A DNA stretch of 64,000 nucleotides. Origin: Arthrobotrys musiformis. Its lineage: Eukaryota > Ascomycota > Orbiliomycetes > Orbiliales > Orbiliaceae. Numbering within the stretch: position 1 is the first letter of the stretch; every line of letters begins with the position of its first letter. The position numbers and the translations under genes were made by a program. Of this stretch, positions 1-10,807 are shown one piece after another. The notes under the pieces were generated by a model. It saw nothing but the letters and a program-made list of their open reading frames with translations, made no database searches and had not been told where the DNA came from. The DNA is taken from positions 2,976,001-3,040,000 of the forward strand of contig JAVHJL010000001.1 in the NCBI GenBank assembly GCA_036971715.1. Direction: 5' to 3'.

Positions 1-2637
1 TCCCTGTGTGGTGATTGATCAATAATAAGAACAAGAATGGCAACAAGGATATCGAAACTCACCACCCGATGAAGTGCGATACTGTTACAGAGCATGCTGA
101 GTACCTCCGGGGGGCCACTGATAAAGTCTAGCGCGAGGCCATCGAATCCCCAAGACGAAACCTTAACATCAAGTAAATCTTAGTCAATCCCAGGAACATC
201 TGATAGCGGCAATGACATATATCTTGGTGGCGGTGACGGGGGCCGCTAGATTTTTTTGGTTAAATACCTCGTCTTTGGAAGCAATTCGGGGGAACTCCTC
301 GAGCCCCCTTTCTATGTATTTGATTGTTACTTCGGAAAGTCCCAAGCCTCTATCATTTCGGTTGTCTCCATAGACCGAAGCCATCATGGTTTCAAAATCC
401 CCCTTGCTAGTGCATGTAAAAGCGAACTTCTCTCCCTGGCCAAAGAGAGACTCTATTTCGGCTTGATAATTGGGGTCCTGGACAGTGCATTCGACAATAG
501 GCGGTCCATATACGGGTCCTTTGAACCTATTTTTGTTTTTTTGGAGCCATTCGAAGACTATGAAAGACTCTCGGGATGATCTCCGTAAAGCTTCGATTCG
601 TTGGTCGGTAATATTATTCATTCGAGATACCCTTGGGTAAAATTAGCAAACATAAACAACGGAGGTATTTCCTAGCCGAACTGCTACGCACCATTGTTCT
701 ATGTTTTTGATCTCTGCTTCCTTTTCGTCACATCTCGCCTGGAGGGGATCTATTGAGCCACGCCCTGCATTCAGCTCACTTCGACTTGCACGTAGTTGTC
801 TATTGACATTGTTCTAAACTTGATGTTATACGTATTAGAATTCGAACAGGAAAAGAAAGAAAAAAGGCAGAGAGAGAAGAAGTCGGATCTTCGAGGAGTC
901 ATCGTACGATTTTATCATTGAATTCAGCTGCATCAAACTCCCCAGGGTCATTTTCAAGAAACTTCTCGTGTCGCGAGATCTGCTCTCTGCATTTTTCAAT
1001 GTTCGCCTAGAGCAAGGTTCCATTGCGTTAGTCTGCGGGCGGTAATAACTATGCAAAAGGCGGTTCCTAACTTTTCTTTCTTTCTCGGAGTCAATAAGAA
1101 CTGTGAGGTCGGACTCGGCTTTTGCTTCTTCCTCCTTTAATCGGTTAACCTTGTCTCTCTCCTGCCTCAACCCGTTTTCGATCGATGTTAGGTCCTTTTT
1201 TCCGTCGAGGATCCATTCCTTTAGCTCTTCTAGTTGATCCTCGGTTTCTTCTATTTTCTTGGTCTGGGGCTCCTGCTCTTGGCGAATTTGCCTTAGTTGA
1301 GCGCAGCAGGCTTTGTGGTGTTCCTTCAGATCAGCCCGGCTTTTTTTGATATCACGGTACTCCACGAAGGGTAAACAGTTCTCGAGTAGCTTGATATGCT
1401 CTTGAATAGTTTGCCGCTCACGAAGTCTTGCAACGTCCCTCTCTAGAGTTTTTTGGCGACCTTCCATTGTTGCCATAGCTTGGCGGTCTGATTCAAGCTC
1501 CACTTCTAGTCCGACCTCTAGAGATCGAAGCCGCTTGAGCTCATCATGATCTTCTAGAACTTCAGGTGGTGCAGCTGCCCGTTCGGTTTCCCTTAGAAGT
1601 GGCACGGGCTTTAGAGCTGCAAATTCGACAACTCGGTCCTGCGGGAGGAACTGACAGAGGTTGTCGATTTGGATATTTAAGAGCTTCATCAACGTCTTTA
1701 CCGCTTTGTGGGGTCGCTCCTTGCCTTTGGGATTTTTATGATGTTATATATAAACTTTCCAGTGTCAACGCTCGAGACGGAGTAACTTACCATCGATCCA
1801 GTACTGAGTTGAACCATCTCTTTTGATCATCCTCTTGATAGTTGGGTTTATTTCATCGGTAGGGGAACCTTTGAGCTCGATTTCGATAATTGCTTCATCA
1901 CTCCCGTTCTTGACAAATTCTGCGATATCTTTCGCTCTACCAAGATGCTAGCATCAACCCTCCAGTTAGTTTATTCCCGAGACTCGAAAGAAAAGGGAGT
2001 TGAGGCTCTTCCGAACCTCGGGGCTAAATCCTAAGCCTAGACAGATAGCACAAACAAGAGTGCTCTTGCCTGTTCCATTTGGACCGATTACCATGTTCAA
2101 ACTTGGACCGGGTTCAAAAGTAACTTTGGTATAGGTAACAAAATTTTCCATGTACACCCTAACGATAGCGCCACGAGCATGCGGAATTTCTTCAACAGTC
2201 TTCCTCATCTTGTCCAACGAGTCGGCCATGCCCGTCTCTGAGTCTTCAGAGTCGTAATCTTCAGCGACGGGAATGACCACCTCTTGGTTGCTCGAGGCTT
2301 CCTCGCCATCTTCTCCATCCCTGAGGCTCCCATTCTCGTCTGAGGTGCCGGGATCGCTTTGTTCTTCGTCACTCTCATGACGATCTTTGTTATTTGTATC
2401 CGGGTCAGGCGTAATCTTCCGTCTTTTGCTTCCACTCAGAGCTGTGGGGCGTTCATCAGGTGTCTCGTTCTGGTCTTCCTCGACGAGTAGCCGCTTCGAA
2501 GTTATCATTAACTTTGATGGTTTTTTCCCTCCCGAAGAGGCTCTAGCTGTTGGGGGACCATCGTGAGCTTCAGAGCCTCCATTATCGCTTTTCTGGCTGT
2601 TTTGTGGGGACCGTTGGGACGATACGACGGATGGCAT
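1..2637 (-). CDS. SMC5: SMC5, structural maintenance of chromosomes protein 5 (partial, 3' end outside window)
   Basis: ATPase arm of the SMC5/6 complex, which acts in the nucleus in DNA repair and replication-fork stability. The start is the ATG at 2635-2637; the frame stays open five codons upstream but without another ATG. Exons that join in phase: 2637-2017, 1947-1791, 1724-1072, 1006-908, 813-692, 631-268, 161-63; a further intron (4-62) appears to end at CACACAG near the left edge. An acidic, Ser-rich N-terminal tail of about 150 residues precedes the Walker A block GPNGTGKST. The block HLGRAKDIAEFVK follows after intron 1, then a long coiled coil and the start of the hinge (GFDGLALDFISGP). 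The second coiled coil and the ABC signature/Walker B half are not in the window. The first intron has a weak donor, GTTCGG, but the flanking protein blocks fix it. The family assignment is secure; exact splice points are inferred. Confidence 0.93.
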
Positions 2638-3325
2638 GATGATTGGTATCAAGGATGGTGGGTTGTAATGTACTGTTTGTATAAAGAAAGCACCATGGGT
2701 ACCTGCGGAAAGATGTGTGTCGATGATATCCTAGACTTTAGTGGACAAGGTTTTTTGAGATTGTTGGGCAATGAGTGTCGATAGTATTGTGTATTATTGT
2801 TTGGAGCTGTGCCCGCGAACAAAGAGATAGTGGAGGAGCTGAGCTATGTAATGGACGCCACTTTATGCCACTTTATCACGCGTTTCGTTTAGGCCTCACG
2901 CGGCGCCGCCGCGCGTGGTCACCACACACGCATATTCCTCGGCCTACCTTATGTACAATATTACAATTTGGATACTTAAAGGCGGGTTTATTGACTATTC
3001 TGCGTTTGAAAAGCGTTATTACAGTACACTACCTACCTACCTAGGCCTAGGTAGGTACCTCCGGGTAATTCGACCCTCTTCCTAATCCACGGGGACGAGT
3101 CTAAAGAGTAATATTATGCTAGCTGTGTATACATGGCATTCATGGCGGGAAACTTTAGTGCACCAGCCGAGGCGAAGGCTTTACACATCAGAGCTATCAG
3201 CTACCCATAGATGATATTTCGGCCGGTGAAATTGCGACCCCTCCGCTGAATAAGCTATATAAGAGCATTGCATTGGTAACTGGTGCCCCAAGGCAGAGGA
3301 AGGTGTCCCCTAGACTAACGGATGT
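2638..3325. other. Intergenic region between SMC5 and UBP6
   Basis: Promoter side of SMC5 and 3' side of UBP6. No convincing coding exon. It holds the palindrome at 3034-3057 (listed separately) and a GC-rich patch near 2896-2915. Confidence 0.6.
3034..3057. repeat. 24-base perfect palindrome of the TACC/GGTA type
   Basis: The bases from 3034 to 3045 are exactly reverse-complementary to 3046-3057, centred on AGGCCT. It is one of several intergenic clusters in this window built from TACCTAGGTA-like units. Confidence 0.9.
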
Positions 3326-5210
3326 CTAGGAGGATGTCTTTCTCTTCGACCTAGGGGTCATTTCCAAGGCCTTGTAGAGCAGGATTAGGGCTGAATGCGA
3401 TTCACCTAAACGAAGTTGTTAGCGTATTCATGTCAACGACAGACGACTGCTATTTTAGCTGTTTTCGGGGGCATACCTCCTCCAGCAAGAGTTTCTATTC
3501 TATCCCAGCCAACCTCTGTAACCTTCTCGTCGTTGAAAAACCACCACTGGCTGCCTTCAGCGCCTCCTCCACTCGCCAACCCACCTGCTGGTGCCTTGCC
3601 TTTACCCTTTCCTTCTACCTCTTCCTCTTCATCCTCGTCCGGTTTGCGGACGTACGCACAATAATGGCCTGAATCGGCCGAAGCACCCTGATGTGTGATG
3701 ATAGCGTGTAGTTCATAAAGTGCAGAGTGGTTTGCTCCAATATCGGCGGAGATCTCATCGTCAAGAAGAGGTGCAAGAGCCGTATCCCAATCCTCTTCCT
3801 CGTCCGTTGCGGCCTTGGAGGGCGTGGTACCACTAGGTGCCTTCTCGCTATCGACCTCCATTTTATCATCAGCGCCACCTTCCTCAGCTGGTGGCTCGAT
3901 AAAAACCGTTCTGGCTTTTCTTTTCTGTTTACGACGATCTTCTTCATTCCTATGAAGCTCTCTGAGTTTCTCTCGTACTGGAATGATCTTTTCCTTCAAT
4001 TCATCCGTACAGAAATCGGTGGCATCGAGCTGAAACGGAAAAGTAACTTTTCGCATGATCTTCGCTTTTTTGTTTATATCTTTTTTCCAAAAGAAACGGA
4101 CGAAATGGCACTGACAAAAGCAGGTTATTAGTCCAATGCCATGAAAGTAATTACCAACTAAGGGAGCTCGGCTTACGGTCAAGTATTTGGGTAGTCTGGT
4201 GATTTTGGAGGTCTTGGTGTACACTGCATCCCGCCCAAGCTTCTCGCTTCGTTTTTCGATTTTCTCCGTCAGTCCAGCTAGAATGCCATCTTTCAAATGA
4301 TTTACGGAGACGGAAATGTGGCAGTTTAGCTTTAGGAAAGCCTCCTCTCCTTCTTGCTCCGCTTCCTCGCTATCCTCGTCACATTTTGTGACCGTCTTCA
4401 TGTTTCCGGCGAAGTAGGTATCGACAAACTTTCGATTTGTCTTTGATTCAGAAGGTGTCTGGCCGCTGGTACCCGACAGGTTTTGTCTTAATGCCGTGAG
4501 AATTTGAGAATAACACTCTTCCGCATCTTGCTGGGCATAGTGTCCATGTCTGTCTTTTTGATCAAACTGGGGGAATGCAAGACGGAGGGAATTGACAAAT
4601 TTCAGAGGCGGGAAACCTTCTGTAGTATCGCCCATCTGCTGAAAAAGGTCTCGTAGGCTCCCGGTTAGATCGGAATTAGATCCTCGGGAAAGGCTCGAAA
4701 AGAGGCCTGGACGGCCGATGGAGCTTCCGCCGTCGCTACGGTATTTCTCTAGTTCCTCGTGCAGTTCTGGGACAGATCGAAGGGTTTGCAAAGTTGAGTT
4801 CATGTAACACGTGTTTCCAAGGTTCTGTAGCCCAGACGGGATGGCTCCTTTGACTTTTGCGAGGTCCTTCTCGGTCATATCTTCGAGAAATTTGATGGAT
4901 TCCGGCGCTTTGCCCAGACCTGCGCCCAGAGGTGTGCCCATCATCATGAAGGCGTGGCCAGGTTTGAGGTTAAGGGTCTGAAGGTCGGTATCATCCTTGA
5001 GCTGGCCACCTTTGATAAGGACCTTTTGCCGTTCGGGCTCGACACCGGTCAGGGAATAAAGCTGCATTTTGAAAACTTCGCCGGGCAGGGAAGTATCGAG
5101 CTCAAGCTCGTATTTCTTGCCACCATGCTTGACAATAACTATCAGAGATATGTTAGCGACAGCCTTTTATCCTGAAGGCGAGGGCGTTTCATGCCTGGTA
5201 TTGAAGCCAT
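3326..5210 (-). CDS. UBP6: Ubp6/USP14-type proteasome-associated ubiquitin hydrolase
   Basis: Deubiquitinase that sits on the 26S proteasome and trims ubiquitin from substrates. Exons 5210-5195, 5138-4177, 4110-3477 and 3405-3326 give about 563 residues, close to the family's usual length. An N-terminal ubiquitin-like domain (about residues 5-80) is followed by a USP catalytic domain with the Cys box NLGNTCYMNS (Cys about 116) and the His box DSGHYCAYVRK (His about 475). Intron 1 (5139-5194) must begin with GC rather than GT to join MASIP to VIVKHGGKKYELELD. Intron 2 (4111-4176) is 66 bases, in phase 0 and has no stop, so unspliced RNA would add 22 residues inside the catalytic domain; the family block LTCHFVRFFWK shows it should be removed. 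A low-complexity acidic/Lys/Gly insert lies between the His box and the WWFFND block. The gene is head to head with ARPC4. Confidence 0.93.
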
Positions 5211-5553
5211 TTTGACTGGTTAAGGAGGGGATATGTGGTTGAGGATTGCGGGTGACGAGGAGGAAGGCTGGACGTTGTGGGGGAGGAGGAGGTCGTAAGT
5301 CTGGTCGTGTTACCTAAGCTAGCCGGCCACGCACCCAAGCTTGCCCCGCCAAACAACATCGTCACCGTCAGCGGCAGCTACCCGAGTATCGACACCACGA
5401 CCATTGCATCTTGATCACTGCCATCTGTCCTCGCCATCAGTGCCACGAGCTTATATTCTGGGGGACGCGTGGAGTTTGGCTGTTCACTGTTCCTACCATC
5501 TGGGAACTCTGCGAGGAACGAAGCGTAGGTCGCCGTCATCGTGGTCATTCATC
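5211..5553. promoter_or_regulatory. Shared divergent promoter region, UBP6 / ARPC4
   Basis: Only 343 bases separate the start codons of UBP6 (minus) and ARPC4 (plus), so both promoters and both 5' leaders must lie here. No clear TATA box was seen. The left half is GT/GA-rich on the plus strand and the right half is CA-rich. Confidence 0.6.
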
Positions 5554-6349
5554 ATGGTAAGCTGGGAGTCCGCAACCGTCCGGAGGCTCTTTACCTCGAC
5601 TGACCACCGATACAATGCCAGTCCCTAGCTTTACGCCCCTATCTCACCTGCGTCCGCGCATCGCTCACGGCTGCCCTCTCCCTAAGCAATTTCGCGTCCC
5701 AAACGGTCGAGCGTCACAATGTCCCGGAAATCGAAGCCGGCAAATCCCCAGAACTACTCCTGAATCCTCTTACGATCTCCCGAAATGAGAACGAGAGAGT
5801 CCTCATTGAACCTTCGGTAAATTCTGTTCGGGTTTCCATTCGAATCAAACAGGCAGATGAGATTGAAGATATTCTTGTTCACAAATTCACCCGGTTCCTC
5901 ACCCAGAGAGCTGAGGCCTTCTTCATTCTGAGAAGGAAGCCGGTCAAGGTGGGTCGAAGCTTTTCCCTAGACGACATATCCCTATCTTGGTATTATATCT
6001 TACATGGGACGGTTCTATCTAGGGATACGACATTTCATTTCTCATCACAAACTTCCATACAGAGGCAATGTTGAAACATAAACTGGTGGACTTTATTATC
6101 CATTTTATGGATGAAGTTGACAAGGAAATTTCTGAGATGAAGCTCTTCGTATGTATTCCCCCCAATTAGAAAAATTATTAGTAGAATAGGCAACGCTGAC
6201 AACCTGCCTACAATCATCCTAGCTCAATGCGCGTGCTCGTTTCGTTGCTGAGGCCTTTTTGACACCGGTATGCTTGTTCCTGCCCTTTGAAACCTTAACA
6301 GTCCTCATGAGAACATATCCTAATATATTGCTCCTCGTAGTTTGATTAA
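5554..6349 (+). CDS. ARC19: ARPC4, Arp2/3 complex 20-kDa subunit
   Basis: Subunit 4 of the Arp2/3 complex, which nucleates branched actin filaments at cortical patches and supports endocytosis. Exons 5554-5556, 5622-5948, 6023-6148, 6223-6267 and 6341-6349 give 169 residues, matching the usual length of about 168. The order SLALRPYL, VERHNVPE, TISRNENERVLIEPS, RVSIRIKQADEIEDIL, FFILRRKPVK, YDISFLITNFHTE, HKLVDFIIHFM and ARARFVAEAFL follows the family closely. The first exon is just the ATG, followed directly by GTAAGC. The last exon is nine bases (Phe-Asp-stop). All four introns are in phase 0. A start with no upstream exon gives the expected N-terminus MSLALRPYL. The yeast homologue is ARC19. 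Confidence 0.93.
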
Positions 6350-6724
6350 TCGAATATGTTCCATAATATAATAGAATTTACATTTCACCCACTCTTGTAA
6401 GCAGATACCGTTAGTGGTTAGAATACATAAACCCGTCATGATGATATTCGAATCAATCGGAAATGCGCTGGATAATGAAATGGGACAGTGTCAATTGCGT
6501 GAAGAGCACGCCTAAAAGCACAGGTAGAGGAGATGAAACGCCTTTGACTCCTTCGCTAGTAACGCTAAAGACGAAAGTAGGGGGAGGGGGAAACAAAGAA
6601 GGAAAAATGACGTGTAACAAAGTGTCAGTATGATGCCAAACATATGGAGCCCGTGCGGTTTCTAATCAACTCTCTTTCCCTCGAAATATTGTTGCTCCTA
6701 AAATGAAGGGAAAATGAATGGGCT
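6350..6724. other. Convergent 3' ends of ARPC4 and the Sgf11-like gene
   Basis: AT-rich spacer that must hold both 3' untranslated regions. Nothing else was recognised. Confidence 0.5.
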
Positions 6725-8313
6725 TTAGGCGCGGTCTGGCGTCTGGCGCTTCTCCTTTTTTTTGTGGGGCAGTCCTTTATTAGAAGATTCCTTCTTGGAT
6801 GTCTTTATCATACCCCCGGTAGCTAGTTTTTTCATCTTTGGACTGCCATCTGGCTTAGAATTGCTTGGTTTCTTCAACTTTGAGTCTTTATCTCCTGATA
6901 GTTTCGGGGACGCTTTTCGAGCAACTCCAACCCCATCTGAATGTGCCTGTTCGGGAGTTAGGAGGCTACTTTTATACAGTTCAAACACACACATAGAGTT
7001 GATAGGGACTTACCTTCGCGTCAGAGCTACCAAGTCTCTCTTTCTTAGTAGGGGTAGGACTTCCTGCTCTACCTTTGAACTTAGAGACGAGGTTTTTTGT
7101 AGTAGGAGTGCCCGGATGGGGAGAAACCCGCACACCTTCCGTGGACTGGGTTGGTGTATTGTTTGTTTTCTGTTTCTTGTTTGGTTTAGTGGGGGTAATG
7201 GAGGTCGTATCCTTCTCCTTTGTTGTACTTGGGTGATAATCAATATCGTACGGGTCCAGAGGCTTCTTCTCGAGGTCGTCCTCGAGACTCTCTGCCTTTC
7301 GCTTTAGAAGCGGTTTTTTTTTCTTGGGTCCGGCACCAGTTGGTGTCGCAGTTGCGGCACCCGAAGGGGCCGAAGGAGCGGGCGACTCTGGCCGCGCTGA
7401 AGCTGTCGAGAGTGACTTTTCGAGACGAGGAGCGGAAGTAATCGAGCCTTTTGGAACAGTTTCACCGACATTACTTGATTCTCTTTTAGCTTGAGCCTTC
7501 TTATTAGGCGGTTTTGACTCGCTTTGCGCCTTCTTCTTTTTGGGGGGAGCTGCATTTTCTCCTTCAGCGAAACTGGAATTCGGGCTGTCCGGACTGAGGG
7601 GAGTCCCGGAGCCACTGTCTCCGTTATGCGAGGGAACCTTTCGATCCGCGAATCCCAAACACGACTTATGCTTTGAAATCCACAGTTTAAAGGACGTCTC
7701 TTGATTGCAGGCAGGGCACGACAGGCGATTTCCTTGGGGGTCCTTGACGGGTGGGAGTTTTCCATTTTCTTCTCTAATTATCGGTGTTGTCTGCCGGGTC
7801 GGGGGCAATGTCTCGATTGCAAACTTTTGTTTGGAGGTGACCTTGGGAACCTGAATGCTGCTAGACTGGATTGACTTCCCATACATGTCTTGCCCCGAAT
7901 GATCTCGATAAGGTGGCCTCGGGCAGTATTTGCGCGCCGGCGCGGTTAGGGAGGTATCGAGATTTTGTTGAATCGGATGTTGGCATTTTTGGCAGACGTT
8001 GTCGTCTATAGGGATACGGAGGGAGCGTCCCATAACCATCGCACTCAAGAGCTCCGGCTCCTCGTTCCGCTTTGTTTGAAGCTCCTGAGTGGTAACCGGG
8101 ACGCCGTCTTGAGAAAAAAAGCCCATGTTTGTGACTTTTTCGGTGCGATGAGCTTCGAGAACAATATCTTCTGTGACAATACTAACGAGGTCGGCGAAAA
8201 CCCCTTTGATCTGATTTGATTAGAGAGATTGTTAGCAACCGGTAGGGCGCAAGTTCCAATAGGTGACATACAAGGTCTTCCATAGACATTTTATCACCAG
8301 TGCCTTCAGCCAT
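6725..8313 (-). CDS. Putative SAGA-associated Sgf11-like protein
   Basis: Exons 8313-8272, 8210-7014 and 6946-6725 give about 486 residues. The second intron uses a textbook CTAAC branch site and CAG acceptor and keeps the frame. An N-terminal acidic/hydrophobic helix (about residues 15-40, VFADLVSIVTEDIVLEAHRTEK) resembles the Sgf11 helix that docks into the SAGA deubiquitinase module. A CxxC pair at about 87-90 comes next, then a zinc-finger-like block C179-x2-C182-x12-H195-x2-C198. Classical Sgf11 fingers have the same total length but the spacing Cx2Cx11Hx3C. The rest is a long Ser/Pro/Lys-rich disordered tail with several KKKK runs, probably nuclear localisation signals. Typical Sgf11 is far shorter, so the name is tentative; another chromatin-associated zinc protein is possible. 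Confidence 0.5.
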
Positions 8314-9163
8314 GGTGTTTTTGGTGGGTTTGACGTTGTAAAGCGCAAGGCAAGGACGAGGCCGAGTGTTGGTTGTGGGGGGGGAGGAAGCCGGGAGGTT
8401 GTTTGGGGAAGAGGTTAAACTCATGCGATGCGCAAAGTGGCGGATCGATAAGCCTCGCGGAGGCACGTGCAACACACACAATACACAACACACAACGACC
8501 AATTCGGATTCGTTCAAAAGCATGAATATATGATTAGATTAGATTAGATTAGATTAGATCTTCCAAGAGATATATATATACCTAAATAAGTACTTAAGCT
8601 TAAGTAGCTAGTAGGACCGGTAGGTGCTTCAAAGTAAGTGTGCGGGGACATACAGGTCAAATCAATCGACGAGATCATGCATATCGGCTCCCATATTGCA
8701 TTAGGATCGTACCGGCCTGGACACCGCAAGCTAAGGGCCGGGAGTTCATCCCACGTTCTCAGTCAAAAAACTAATATCTAATACCCAATGTTATGCAATT
8801 TTGATTCATGATGTGCGGGACTCCTCAAGAAACAGCAAAACTAAAGTTGATATTGTTGCTCCTAGCGCGAGCTGGAGGCCAGAACTAGACCTGGTGGTGG
8901 TCCCTATTATCAACATTTCAAAGAATGATGTACTTACAAAACAAAGAAAACAAGCAAAAAAGGGACGAAACAAAGGAAGAGTAACATATTTTTGAACCTT
9001 TTGCTAGCTCGGGTCAGACCTCCACTCTAACCTCGCCCGCCTTGTAACCAACCTTTAAAAGGACAGTAAGAAAAGAGAATGAATGTACATGGGGTTGGGG
9101 CGGTGGGGGGGATATAAAGAGCGACAGGCTGTGGGGAGCTCAAACGTTAATTTATCCACAAGC
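8314..9163. other. Intergenic region upstream of the Sgf11-like gene
   Basis: It contains the GATTA microsatellite (8532-8560), a TATATATA stretch just after it and a TACCTAAATAAGTACTTAAG-type patch near 8580-8600. No coding region was recognised. The right end should contain the 3' untranslated region of glucokinase. Confidence 0.5.
8532..8560. repeat. (GATTA)n microsatellite
   Basis: Nearly six uninterrupted copies of the pentamer GATTA, followed by TATATATA. Confidence 0.9.
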
Positions 9164-10807
9164 TCATGCAACTAATGCTATCAGTGCTGCACCCACTCCA
9201 CTGCCATCCTTTGCAATCCCAATCCTAATAGCTTCCTCTAGACCTGCTGCTCCAGGGACGAGAGGTTGTATATCACGCAAGGCCTCCCTCAAATATCGTT
9301 CAAAACCTGGGTAGTACTCAACAACACTTCCATCCACGCCAATATCAATCTTTTCGACTTCCTCCCCTTCTTCAGCTTCGGCTTTAGCCCGCTTGTAATT
9401 CTCATAGGCTCCAGTCGCGATCGCCGTGGCAGCGATCGGGATAGCAGACAGCCGTGCAGAACGCTTTCCAATGCCATATACCAATGCTTTAACCGCCATA
9501 GCATCGCCGGTCGATGCTGCCGAAACTCCCATATCCCTTTCCAGGAGCTGCTTTGTCAAGCTGTACGAACTGGTATAGTCCGCTTGTATAGTGCTCAGCG
9601 CACTGGTATCTATGCTCCAAGGGGTGAACAGTGGGCCGTTTTCATCGATACTGGTGCCGTGGGCCACATTAAAGAGCCCATCGGCCATAAGTGCAACAAT
9701 GGCGTTTCTGAGAATTTCCCCAAGAAACATGCCCGAGACTCTTTTTTCGAACATCTGCATCCCGGGATTCACTGAATTCTTGTCGAGTGCTCGATCGTAG
9801 GGAGTATCTGGCAGGACCTTCATCGCATTATCGAAGGCACCCCATTCTGTATTAATAACCATGACGCCCGAAGAACTGTCATATTCGCCGTAGTTCTCGG
9901 TTGCATTGAACAGCTTAGGTATCCTCGGGAGCTTTTCAACGTATGCACCGTTTGTTCCCGTTCCAAAAATGGCACCGAGGAGAGTCCCTGCTTTTCCGGG
10001 GGAGGTATAAGATCGGGCCATCAGTGTTCCCACAGTGTCGTTCACTAGGGCCACGACGCGAACAGGTAAGCCTAAGGCATCGATCTCTGTCTGAAGAAGC
10101 TCACAGACATCCTTTCCGATTGCGTCTTGAATGTCAAAACCCTTGGTCCACCGGATCAAATAGCCTTTGTTAAGCGCGACCTGCTCGACTGGGAAAGAAA
10201 ATGTAAACCCAAGTTTCAGTTGAGAATACGAGGTTTCTGGTTCGAAGTGATCAGAGTGGTGCTTCTTGACGAAATCTTCGATTTGTTTCGCCAGAAAAGA
10301 GAACAGCCCCTTAGAGGTCCCAATCATGAGTTCCTTTGGTATTGGTGTCTTCGCCTGCGTGAGAGTGAACTTACTATCCCCATGCAGGTGGATAGAGCAC
10401 ACACGGAAATTGGTACCACCGAGGTCGACGGCGAGGTAGACCCCCTAATTTCGTTAGCCAGGTGGACAGGTAGAAGAATTGTCAGACGCAAACTGGCGTC
10501 CATATTGACGTTCAGGCTTCAGGAGTGTGTATTACCTTTTCGGTACCATTAGGAACTGCGGTAACATAGGTGGGGATCATGGTCATCGCCTGTTTAGGGT
10601 GCTTCAGGCCCTGCTCTGTCAGATATATCGCGAATATTAGTGGCAGGGCCAACGGAGAACAGAGAGTAGGATATGGAGCGTCTAACCCATGAGATTCAAA
10701 TACTCTCTAACACCTTTGGCAACATCTTCGGGCTCGTATACGAATTCGGCCCCGATAGACCTAGCCTTCGCGAGAAGAGCCTCCTCCCTATCTGAGAGAA
10801 TCGACAT
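9164..10807 (-). CDS. GLK1: Glucokinase (hexokinase family)
   Basis: ATP-dependent phosphorylation of glucose to glucose 6-phosphate in the cytosol, the entry step of glycolysis. Exons 10807-10687, 10615-10536 and 10444-9164 give about 493 residues, normal for a fungal glucokinase. Visible motifs are the phosphate-binding LAVDLGGTNFRV, the sugar-binding LGFTFSFPVEQ and IRWTKGF, the catalytic-Asp block VNDTVGTLMA and the GTGTNGAYVE loop. The sequence looks more like glucokinase than the regulatory hexokinases: it has no long N-terminal regulatory tail and reads EFVYEPEDV early on. The start MSILSD was chosen because it aligns with other glucokinases; the frame remains open for another 139 codons upstream (see findings). 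Confidence 0.93.

Noticed and set aside
256..579. Plus-strand open frame of 107 codons opposite SMC5
   Set aside because: It starts from a non-ATG codon and lies antisense to conserved SMC5 hinge-proximal exons.
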